Shown: positions 1 through 6,881 of the stretch, one piece after another
Numbering within the stretch: the stretch's first letter is position 1
Layout: each line of letters begins with the position of its first letter
Assembly (NCBI RefSeq): GCF_019977735.1
Contig: NZ_AP025018.1
Span: 10,854,580 to 10,918,579, forward strand
From: Calothrix sp. PCC 7716
Lineage (GTDB): Bacteria; Cyanobacteriota; Cyanobacteriia; Cyanobacteriales; Nostocaceae
Length of the DNA stretch: 64,000 nt
Direction: 5' to 3'
Notes under the pieces: generated by a model
What the model was told of the DNA's origin: nothing
Seen by the model: only the letters and a program-made list of their open reading frames with translations
Database searches by the model: none
Translations under genes and position numbers: made by a program

Positions 1-1
1 T

Positions 2-436
2 TTTTACAAAAAATTTGCGCTCATGGTTCAGCGTCCAACTGGCGAAATCGTTATGGTTGTAGACTTTCGGTTAACCGACTGGCTTAATTTTAACGATATG
101 CTTGAAAAACTAGCTCCTATTCAAGCAGAACAACTTGTACCTTATACGATGTTGGTAGACTATGAAAATATTTTTATATTTGATTTTAGACTTTCAAATT
201 GGCAAGAACCAATTTTAAAGCTTTCAACACTTGAAATGCTACCAGAGGAAGCAACATTAATTAGAGAAGGAAATGTTTTTGGTTGGTCATTTGTGAAGTT
301 CATTAGATTTTGGCTAGACTATTTAGCTCATCCAAACTATGGGAAAACTGTTCCGGGAGTAAAAGAATTAGAATCAGTTGGATTAATGACACAAATTTTG
401 GGTGCAAAAATTCGTGACTTAGTTCAGGAGGGTTAA
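2..436 (+). CDS. Hypothetical protein, open at left edge (partial)
   Basis: The frame has no stop between the window edge and the ATG at 23, so the gene probably begins outside the window. The first internal Met is at 23. At least 137 residues are visible: a mixed alpha/beta acidic protein with the repeated pattern DFRLTDW / DFRLSNW near residues 10 and 55, and a WSFVKFIRFWLDYL helix. I do not recognise the family. The stop lies 3 bases before the TTG start of the PIN-like gene, so the two are almost certainly co-transcribed. A small protein directly upstream of a PIN-like protein suggests a toxin-antitoxin-like pair, but no DNA-binding motif is visible to support an antitoxin role. Confidence 0.55.
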   Translation, partial: FYKKFALMVQRPTGEIVMVVDFRLTDWLNFNDMLEKLAPIQAEQLVPYTMLVDYENIFIFDFRLSNWQEPILKLSTLEMLPEEATLIREGNVFGWSFVKFIRFWLDYLAHPNYGKTVPGVKELESVGLMTQILGAKIRDLVQEG

Positions 437-439
437 TTT

Positions 440-1042
440 TTGCTCGTTTATATTGAGACTAATTTTATTTTTGGTATTTCAACAAGAAGAGATGTAAATG
501 CCAACAAACTTTTGTCACGAATTAATGCAGAGCGTAGGCTTATTATTCCTTCTGTCTGCTCCTTAGAAGCTTTAGTTGCTCTTGAAGGTCAGCAAAAGCA
601 ACTAAGTAATTTACTAGAGTCTTTAGATACGGTTATAAGTCAACTTGAGCGCAATTCTCTACAGAAAACGTCTAATGAGAATACAGCTTTGATAGCATCT
701 AGAAAAGCAGCTAATATATTGTTTAATCAACTTAAACCAGACCTTAGCGATGCTATAGGAGATGTTCTTAGCGTTGCAGAAGTTATAACACCTTCTACAA
801 ATAGCATACAAAAGACTCTTAAAAATCCTATTTTAATAAGCGATAAAGCTATGCGAGATAATCTTATATTAGAATGTATCTCAGAACATGCAACTGTACA
901 ATCAGATACGAAAAAAGCATTTCTCAGTAGCAATACAAAAGAATTTGGTAGCGAACAAGCACGGTTTACTTTAAGAGCATCCGGTGTTATTTATTTTTCT
1001 GATACAACTAAATTAATTAACTGGATGGATTCACAATCTTAA
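440..1042 (+). CDS. PIN-like domain protein
   Basis: A 200-residue protein with a TTG start at 440, chosen because it follows the upstream stop by 3 bases behind a purine-rich CAGGAGGG sequence. The N-terminus LVYIETNFIFGI resembles the first strand of PIN ribonuclease domains, where the motif is usually D-x-N; here it is E-T-N. The second acidic position may be in SLEAL (about residue 45). The C-terminal FLSSNTKEFG (about residue 155) resembles the last PIN acidic motif. PIN domains are metal-dependent RNases, often toxins. The substitution of the first Asp by Glu leaves activity uncertain. The link with the upstream gene is inferred only from spacing. Confidence 0.55.
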   Translation: MLVYIETNFIFGISTRRDVNANKLLSRINAERRLIIPSVCSLEALVALEGQQKQLSNLLESLDTVISQLERNSLQKTSNENTALIASRKAANILFNQLKPDLSDAIGDVLSVAEVITPSTNSIQKTLKNPILISDKAMRDNLILECISEHATVQSDTKKAFLSSNTKEFGSEQARFTLRASGVIYFSDTTKLINWMDSQS

Positions 1043-1059
1043 ATTCAATAAGGCTGGAA

Positions 1060-1139
1060 TTGTGGGGTGGGCATCCTTGCCCGCCTTTTAATATGTGACA
1101 GCTTGTTTATTTGACGGGCAGGGATGCCCGTTCCACAAG
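1060..1139. repeat. Inverted pair of GGGCATCC-type palindromic repeats
   Basis: One copy (1060-1085) contains TGGGCATCCTTGCCCGCC, and a copy in the opposite orientation (1113-1139) contains GACGGGCAGGGATGCCCG. Each arm is itself a small hairpin, and the two arms can pair with each other. The same family recurs at 24631, 24932 and 42717, always outside intact genes. It lies just after the PIN-like gene and may also work as a transcription end. Confidence 0.75.
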
Positions 1140-1179
1140 AAACTAATTATACATTTCACAAGAAACTAATTATACATTT
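1134..1179. repeat. Tandem direct repeat, 2 x 23 bp
   Basis: Two adjacent identical 23-base units, each beginning CACAAGAAACTAATTA, at 1134-1156 and 1157-1179. A third decayed unit may follow at 1180. It sits in the 300-base gap before the first LRV gene; the rest of that gap (1180-1342) shows no gene. Confidence 0.8.
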
Positions 1180-1342
1180 TATAAGAGATTTATTCTACAA
1201 GAGAGTTTTAAAGACAGGCGCCTTTGTAGCGTATGTGTCTAGTAATACCAACAGTATCTATGTAAAAGAATACACTATAAATATATACGTGTCTGAATGA
1301 CGGCGACTTGACTCACCACTGTAGAGGACAAGGAAAATTACG

Positions 1343-2758
1343 ATGCATCAAACTCCTCTGGAACAGGCTATTGATGTGACGGCGCCACCTGAGTTGCTAG
1401 GGCAGTTGGCTGTTAATGATGATGTTGCTGTTCGTAAAGCTGTAATAGCTAATCCAAATACACCTACTGATGTATTAATAGCTTTAGCGGATGAATTTCC
1501 AAGTGCTTTTTTTAAGAATCCGGTGTTGTCGTTGTTGATACTAGAAAACCCAAATTTTCCCTTAGAAATACCTTATTGGACTTTAATTAATTTATTACGA
1601 CAACCAAATGTGCCTGATTTTTTCTTGTGCGGCGCCGCGAAGCATTCAGACCCAGAAGTGTTACGGGTGGTGGCAAAGCACTATCAAACTCCATTATCAG
1701 CTTTGGAGATGATGGCACGTTGTAAAGACTCTAATTTGGGAATGATTATTGCCCAGCGTCAAGATGTTACAGAACAAATTTTACTTATACTTGCTGAACA
1801 TGGCACTATTGCTGTGCGTTTATATCTCGCAAAATATCATAAATATCCTACCAGTATTTTAGAAACACTCGCTCTTACGCCTGAACCAAATTGGAATTTT
1901 CGGCAACAAATTCATTATAAACTTGCTCAAAATTCAAGCACTCCTTTGGGAGTAATAAAAAATTTACTTAAAGAGGGTGATAAAAAAGTAAAACTCGCAA
2001 TAGCCGCGCGTGCTGATTTACCCTACGACCTAATTGTTGAGTTGGCAGTCGATTATAGGTTACATATGATGAACTCGCTGGCACAAAATACATATATAAG
2101 TGCTAGCGTACTATGTAAATTAGCAAATCATGGTACACTACGAGTGCGACAAATGGTAGCAAGGCACCCAAATACATCGCAAGCTGTGTTAGTTAATGCA
2201 GTTTCCGAACCAGAACTGTGTAGGTTTGTTGCTGCAAATCCGAGCGCGGAGGAAAATTTACTTTACCAGTTAGCTCAAAATAATCAACATGAGGTTTTAG
2301 AAGCTATTGCAGCAAACCCCAGTACTCCTGCATCTGTTCTAAAATATATAGCTGAGACTCGCGCGCACGATTTATTAGTTGCACAGCATCCAAATGCAAA
2401 TCGTGAAATATTACAGCAAGTATTATGGCGCCTAGCAATAGATGAGCGGTTGTCAGTTCGCAAGTACGTTGCCAAGCAGGCCCATACACCTATAGATATT
2501 TTAAGAATGTGGATGCGAAAAGAACCGCAACTGCGTGTGTGGATAGCTCAAAATCCGAGTCTCCCTTTAGATATGCTTGAAGTTTTAGCACGCGATATAT
2601 CACCAAACGTTCGGTTATCTGTAGCTTGCAATCCTGGTACCCCAGATTCTGTACTAGAGAAATTATCTTTTGATACAGAAGTAGAAGTTAGACGGGCAGT
2701 AGCGAGCAATATTAAAACTCCTGGTAATGTTTTAGAAATATTAGTAAAAGATAGGTAA
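1343..2758 (+). CDS. Leucine-rich-repeat-variant (LRV) protein, shortened by an in-frame stop
   Basis: A 471-residue protein built from about 24-26-residue units with the signature VRxxVAxNPNTPxxVLxxLA, the LRV/HEAT-like pattern of two short helices per unit. The first about 130 residues form a module shared with the other two LRV proteins here: one LRV unit, then EFPSAFF, then LLILENPNF. Such solenoids bind proteins or nucleic acids. The Cys cluster of the Azotobacter LRV protein is absent. No signal peptide is visible, so the protein is probably cytoplasmic. The TAA at 2756-2758 falls inside a repeat, and two further units continue in the same frame to 2956, so this copy looks truncated. 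It lies upstream of the MoxR and VWA genes. Confidence 0.85.
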   Translation: MHQTPLEQAIDVTAPPELLGQLAVNDDVAVRKAVIANPNTPTDVLIALADEFPSAFFKNPVLSLLILENPNFPLEIPYWTLINLLRQPNVPDFFLCGAAKHSDPEVLRVVAKHYQTPLSALEMMARCKDSNLGMIIAQRQDVTEQILLILAEHGTIAVRLYLAKYHKYPTSILETLALTPEPNWNFRQQIHYKLAQNSSTPLGVIKNLLKEGDKKVKLAIAARADLPYDLIVELAVDYRLHMMNSLAQNTYISASVLCKLANHGTLRVRQMVARHPNTSQAVLVNAVSEPELCRFVAANPSAEENLLYQLAQNNQHEVLEAIAANPSTPASVLKYIAETRAHDLLVAQHPNANREILQQVLWRLAIDERLSVRKYVAKQAHTPIDILRMWMRKEPQLRVWIAQNPSLPLDMLEVLARDISPNVRLSVACNPGTPDSVLEKLSFDTEVEVRRAVASNIKTPGNVLEILVKDR

Positions 2759-2956
2759 TGTTATACATTTGTGGCTCAAAACAAGAATGCACCTGCTAAG
2801 GTGTTGGAGTATTTAGCAGGTTTGACAGAATTTAATTGGCTGTTGCTTGCACATCCAAATACTTCAGTAGAAATGCGGCAGACATTAATCACAAGGTTCG
2901 CTAAAAGTTACATTGAGTCCGACCGTCTTTATGCTGCCCAACACCCTGATACATGA
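2759..2956 (+). pseudogene. Detached C-terminal repeats of the upstream LRV gene
   Basis: After the TAA at 2756 the same frame continues for 65 codons, with VAQNKNAPAKVLEYLA and LLAHPNTSVEMRQTLI, which are clearly further LRV units, and ends at the TGA at 2954. Counting the stop codon as one residue, the distance from NIKTP to NKNAP is 24, the normal unit length, so a single nonsense change explains the break. A GTG at 2771 could start a 61-residue peptide, but an independent gene is unlikely. Confidence 0.7.
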
Positions 2957-2967
2957 TTCTGCGTCGT

Positions 2968-2995
2968 GTAGAGACGCGATTAATCGCGTCTCTAC
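2968..2995. repeat. GAGACG-family perfect palindrome
   Basis: A perfect 28-base palindrome, GTAGAGACGCGATT followed by its reverse complement. It follows the decayed LRV end and precedes the MoxR gene. Related palindromes with GAGACG/CGTCTC arms lie at 6664, 29741, 36213 and 48008. Any transcription-end role is unproven. Confidence 0.75.
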
Positions 2996-3061
2996 GTATA
3001 TAAATTCGGAGTGCAGCACTTCAGGCTCTTAAAAAACCCAATATCTAATTGAAATTAACAT

Positions 3062-4072
3062 ATGACCCCTAGCCAACTCAAAACATATTTAAATAGCTTA
3101 GTTGCCAAAAATCTACAAATCAGCACCATGATTTGGGGTCCTCCGGGTATTGGTAAATCTAGCATTGTCGGGCAACTCACACGAGAACACGATATTGATT
3201 TTGTTGATGTGCGTTTGTCACAACTGGCGCCTACTGATTTACGTGGACTACCCGTTGCAGAAGATGGAATTTCTAAGTGGTTTCCACCGGAATTTTTACC
3301 TCGCGATGGTAAGGGTATCTTTTTTCTGGATGAACTAAATATGGCGCCTCCTGCGATGCAAGGTGTAGCGCAGCAATTAATTTTAGACCGTCGAGTCGGT
3401 AGTTATACTGTCCCAGAAGGATGGTTTATTTGGGCTGCTGGAAACCGTAAAGAAGACCGTGCAGCAGTATTTGATATGCCGGCGCCGTTAGCAAATAGAT
3501 TTTTGCATCTGGAAGTCGAAGTAGATTTTGATAGCTTTAAAGCCTACGCATTAGAAAAAGGAATACACGAGCAGATTATTGCGTTTCTCTCGTTCCGCTC
3601 TACACTGCTACACAAAATTGACCCTCAGCAACCAGCGTTTCCAACTCCACGTTCTTGGGAAATGGCAAGTCATTTACATTATGCCGAACTTGATACTTCA
3701 CCTGCTGTTGGTAAGGGTGCAACTGCTGAATTTATGGCTTACTTGGAAGTTTACCAAACTTTACCAAGCTTGGCGCCTATTCTCGAAGGTAAAGGTAGTA
3801 AAATAGCTTTTCCTAAAGAACCAAGCGCACGGTATGCAACAGCTATTGGTTTAACAGTACGCGCAGCAGATGCAAAACAAGGATATAACGCTTATAAATG
3901 GCTGAGTAATAAAGCTACAACCGAGTGGGTACAATTTTTTATTGCTGACTTGCTACCAATAATGCGTAGTAAAGGACATATGGGTGTTTTTGCGACTTTA
4001 GCTAAAGAAGACAACGATTTACAGAAATTTATTCAGGAATATTACCAATTAATCGGCATGAGCAAGTCCTAA
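3062..4072 (+). CDS. MoxR-type AAA+ ATPase
   Basis: A 336-residue AAA+ ATPase. Walker A is GPPGIGKSS (about residue 25), Walker B is GIFFLDELN (about residue 88), the sensor-1 region is AAGNR (about residue 126), and APLANRF carries a likely arginine finger. The arrangement PTDLRGLP between Walker A and B is usual in MoxR-type ATPases, which act as chaperones or remodelers with VWA partner proteins. The VWA partner starts 12 bases downstream, so the two are surely one transcript. LRV genes flank the pair on both sides, suggesting that the ATPase/VWA machine acts on, or is recruited by, the repeat proteins. That role is inference. Confidence 0.9.
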   Translation: MTPSQLKTYLNSLVAKNLQISTMIWGPPGIGKSSIVGQLTREHDIDFVDVRLSQLAPTDLRGLPVAEDGISKWFPPEFLPRDGKGIFFLDELNMAPPAMQGVAQQLILDRRVGSYTVPEGWFIWAAGNRKEDRAAVFDMPAPLANRFLHLEVEVDFDSFKAYALEKGIHEQIIAFLSFRSTLLHKIDPQQPAFPTPRSWEMASHLHYAELDTSPAVGKGATAEFMAYLEVYQTLPSLAPILEGKGSKIAFPKEPSARYATAIGLTVRAADAKQGYNAYKWLSNKATTEWVQFFIADLLPIMRSKGHMGVFATLAKEDNDLQKFIQEYYQLIGMSKS

Positions 4073-4084
4073 ATCTTATATTTT

Positions 4085-5251
4085 ATGACACAAGACATCC
4101 AGAAACTTATTAGTGCTTCACTTATTAGGTTGCGAACAAAGTCACCGTTTTTTGCGACTTTGGCATTGTTCGCACGTTTTATTAATACTCCTCATTATCA
4201 AACTGCTGCAACTGACGGTAAGGATATATTTTACAATCCTGAATTTTTCCTGGCTTTACCACCTGCACAACTTGATGGAGTCTTGCTACACGAGGTATTG
4301 CACGCTGCATTACTTCATGTACCGCGTCGAGGTGTCCGCGATGCTATATTATGGAACTTTGCTGCTGATATTGTTATTAACGGTATTATTATGCAGCAAG
4401 GTCATTTTGAACTACCAGCAGGTGGTTTACGTGACCAGAAGTTAGAACATCTTAGCGTTGAGGAAATATACGAAATTTTTTCTAAAGACGCAGAAAAGTA
4501 TAAAAAGATGTGGGAAGCTGCTGGTGGTGATGGGCTAAGTGATTTACTTGAAGGTTCAGGAGAAGGTTCAGAAGAAGGTGACGAAAACGATAGTATGTCT
4601 AGCGCGCGTAGAGCAGCACTAGAAGCACATTGGCGTAATGCGCTACAACAAGCAGCAGTAATTGCTCGGTCATCGAAACAAGGTACAATACCCGCAGGTA
4701 TTGAGCGCGAATTAATGAACGCTACAACACCACAAATAGACTGGCGCTCGTATTTATGGCGTTATTTAGTTCAAACACCAAATGATTTTACTGGTTTTGA
4801 CCGTAGGTTTGTAGGACGTGGACTATATTTAGAAGCACTACAAGGTGAATCTGTAATAGTGTACGTTGCAATTGATACTAGTGGTTCAATTGGCGGTCGA
4901 GAACTGAAGTTATTTTTGAGCGAAGTTAGTGGTATCTTGCGCTCTTATCCTCACCTCAAGTGCGAATTATATTACGTCGATGCTGATGCTTACGGCCCCT
5001 ACGAACTTAGTCCTGATAGTGACTTTCCGAAACCGGAGGGAGGAGGAGGCACATCATTTATACCATTTTTTGACAAAGTATCCGAACGTTGGGACGGACA
5101 CGCACAAGCGGTATGCGTTTATTTAACTGATGGATATGGGTGTTTCCCAGAAAAGGCGCCTCAACTACCAGTATTATGGGTAGTCACACCAGGTGGAATG
5201 AATTTAGAACAATTTCCATTTGGCGAAAGCGTTCGTTTATTATCTGCCTAA
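4085..5251 (+). CDS. Metallopeptidase-like/VWA protein (COG3864 type)
   Basis: A 388-residue protein of the DUF2201/COG3864 type. The N-terminal part holds HEVLH at residues 69-73, with a further His at 78, a zinc-protease-like HExxH motif. A Glu/Asp/Gly-rich linker lies at about residues 150-175. The C-terminal VWA-like domain begins with AIDTSGSIGG (about residue 264), a MIDAS motif (DxSxS), followed by TDG later. Such proteins pair with MoxR ATPases, and here the ATPase is immediately upstream. Whether the HExxH is catalytic cannot be read from sequence. The stop is followed within 11 bases by a palindromic repeat pair. Confidence 0.88.
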   Translation: MTQDIQKLISASLIRLRTKSPFFATLALFARFINTPHYQTAATDGKDIFYNPEFFLALPPAQLDGVLLHEVLHAALLHVPRRGVRDAILWNFAADIVINGIIMQQGHFELPAGGLRDQKLEHLSVEEIYEIFSKDAEKYKKMWEAAGGDGLSDLLEGSGEGSEEGDENDSMSSARRAALEAHWRNALQQAAVIARSSKQGTIPAGIERELMNATTPQIDWRSYLWRYLVQTPNDFTGFDRRFVGRGLYLEALQGESVIVYVAIDTSGSIGGRELKLFLSEVSGILRSYPHLKCELYYVDADAYGPYELSPDSDFPKPEGGGGTSFIPFFDKVSERWDGHAQAVCVYLTDGYGCFPEKAPQLPVLWVVTPGGMNLEQFPFGESVRLLSA

Positions 5252-5261
5252 ACGTGTCCCT

Positions 5262-5327
5262 AGAAACCGGGTTTCTACGCAAAATCGTCATTTTTATTAC
5301 AGATATTGATAAAGAAACCCGGTTTCT
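5262..5327. repeat. Inverted pair of AGAAACCGGGTTTCT elements
   Basis: AGAAACCGGGTTTCT at 5262-5276 and its reverse complement at 5313-5327 are separated by 36 bases. The same paired arrangement recurs at 41925/41977 and 59983/60035, a degenerate pair lies at 12781-12817, and single copies are at 41076 and about 48051. The structure suggests a small non-autonomous mobile repeat or a hairpin terminator. Confidence 0.8.
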
Positions 5328-5448
5328 TGAAAATTTGATGAAATTATATTCTCGACTTTGTAAAACTTGTCGGGAATATAATTATTATTAAAATTCCTGG
5401 GAATAATAAAGGGTAAGACCAACCAAACCCTTAATTATTACTCATAAA

Positions 5449-6444
5449 ATGAAACAAGCTATTGATGCGACTACCTCTTCTGAGGAACTTAGAAAACTAG
5501 CGGACACTTATAGCGGAGTAGTTCGTAAACTCGTTGCTAGCAACCCGAATACACCACCAGATTTACTTATAGAATTATTTATCGAATTTCCGCATCAAGT
5601 TCTAAATAATCCTGTAATTGAGTTAATTTTGCTTGAAAACCCTGATTTCTTTAAAGAATTATACGAAAATAACCCTTATATCTTCAACGAAGACGCATTA
5701 CCTTCTTTATTTATTGAATGGGCTGTAAATTGTTCAGATGAAGGAATACGTAAAACTATCGCCAGCAATGAAAACACGCATCCATCATTTTTAGAGAAGC
5801 TTGCTAAAGATACAAGTATAGATGTCCGCTCTCACGTCGCCGAAAACCATCGCACCAACACTAATACTTTACAAAAGCTAGCAGAAGACAAAAGTAAAAA
5901 AGTTCGTCTTGCCGTTGCAGAAAATTCAAATACTTCCAAATGCGCGCTGTTAAAGTTAGCAACAGACAAATGTTACGAAATTCGTAGCAAAGTAGCAGCA
6001 CACACTAAAACACCTACTGATGTACTAGAAAAACTAATTCAAGATAGTAACGGTATAGTACGCTTTGGCGCCGCAAGAAATCCTAATACTCCGCAACATT
6101 TAGTTAACAAATTACTTGAAAAGTTAATTAAACATGAGACTAGTATAATTCAAGAATATAAACTACCCGAATCATTTTTAGAATGGGCAGTCAATCATCA
6201 AGACACAAATATACGTGTAGCTGTAGCGTGCAATTCTAACACACCCCAAAACTTATTAATGCAGCTAGCACAAGATGAAGAAACTTGCGTGCGTACTGCT
6301 GTTGCTAAAAATTCTAAATCTAGTCGTAAAACTTTAACCAAACTTGCTCAAGATGAAAACGAAACGATTTGTTTTATAGCCGCTTGGACACTTAAAGAAC
6401 GTTCTGACTATTACTACTTTGATTATGACGAAAATCAATTTTAA
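5449..6444 (+). CDS. LRV repeat protein
   Basis: A 331-residue solenoid protein. Residues 1-130 match the N-terminal module of the neighbouring LRV proteins (VRKLVASNPNTPPDLL, then EFPHQVL, then LILLENPDFF). About seven further LRV units follow (for example VRLAVAENSNTS and IRVAVACNSNTP), ending in an acidic, Tyr-rich tail. No signal peptide or membrane segment is visible. It is the shortest of the three paralogues and directly follows the MoxR/VWA pair, separated by 197 bases that include a repeat. The start is the ATG at 5449, giving MKQAIDATTSSEEL, parallel to the start of the first LRV protein. A scaffold or binding role is inferred. Confidence 0.85.
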   Translation: MKQAIDATTSSEELRKLADTYSGVVRKLVASNPNTPPDLLIELFIEFPHQVLNNPVIELILLENPDFFKELYENNPYIFNEDALPSLFIEWAVNCSDEGIRKTIASNENTHPSFLEKLAKDTSIDVRSHVAENHRTNTNTLQKLAEDKSKKVRLAVAENSNTSKCALLKLATDKCYEIRSKVAAHTKTPTDVLEKLIQDSNGIVRFGAARNPNTPQHLVNKLLEKLIKHETSIIQEYKLPESFLEWAVNHQDTNIRVAVACNSNTPQNLLMQLAQDEETCVRTAVAKNSKSSRKTLTKLAQDENETICFIAAWTLKERSDYYYFDYDENQF

Positions 6445-6485
6445 TATTTATTTAGTAATTAAAATTTATTAAAATATCTTTAGAG

Positions 6486-6644
6486 ATGTTCAAATTATTA
6501 ATTAAAGATAAAGACAGCTTTATTTGTTTTAAATCGACACAAAGATTACTGGCATTAATTAATATATCACACAATGAAGATGATATGCATTATGTAAAAA
6601 TTTCAGAGAATATTCTTAAACATTTTAACTCTCGTTTTAAATAA
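6486..6644 (+). CDS. Small hypothetical protein (52 aa)
   Basis: A short open frame begins MFKLLIKDKDSFICF and ends SRFK. It lies in the 437-base gap between two LRV genes, on the same strand. Composition is coding-like (Lys/Asn/Ile/Ser mixture without long homopolymers), but I see no family signature and only a weak ribosome binding site. It may be a small gene or chance. The remainder of the gap (6690-6881) is AT-rich with nothing recognisable. Confidence 0.3.
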   Translation: MFKLLIKDKDSFICFKSTQRLLALINISHNEDDMHYVKISENILKHFNSRFK

Positions 6645-6663
6645 TAACTAACATTCTGTGGAG

Positions 6664-6685
6664 GAGACGTTACATGTAACGTCTC
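6664..6685. repeat. GAGACG-family palindrome
   Basis: A perfect palindrome, GAGACGTTACA then TGTAACGTCTC, of the same type as those at 2968 and 29741. It is intergenic, downstream of the small frame. Confidence 0.65.
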
Positions 6686-6881
6686 TACATTGATAATTAT
6701 ATAACTAACTAATGAGGTTGGGAACTTAATTTAATTATAGTTTGTCGTAATATTGCGTAGATTAATATTCTTGATATTTATCAACATATTATATTTCCGT
6801 AAAAATACAAAGGTGATTTGAATGAATATATGACAACTTAAAATCACGGGCTTTGTTATATATTATTTTTGATTTTTGTTT

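Noticed and set aside
2771-2956. Independent 61-residue gene starting with GTG
   Set aside because: It is in the same frame as the upstream LRV gene and consists of LRV repeats at normal spacing, so it is the severed end of that gene.
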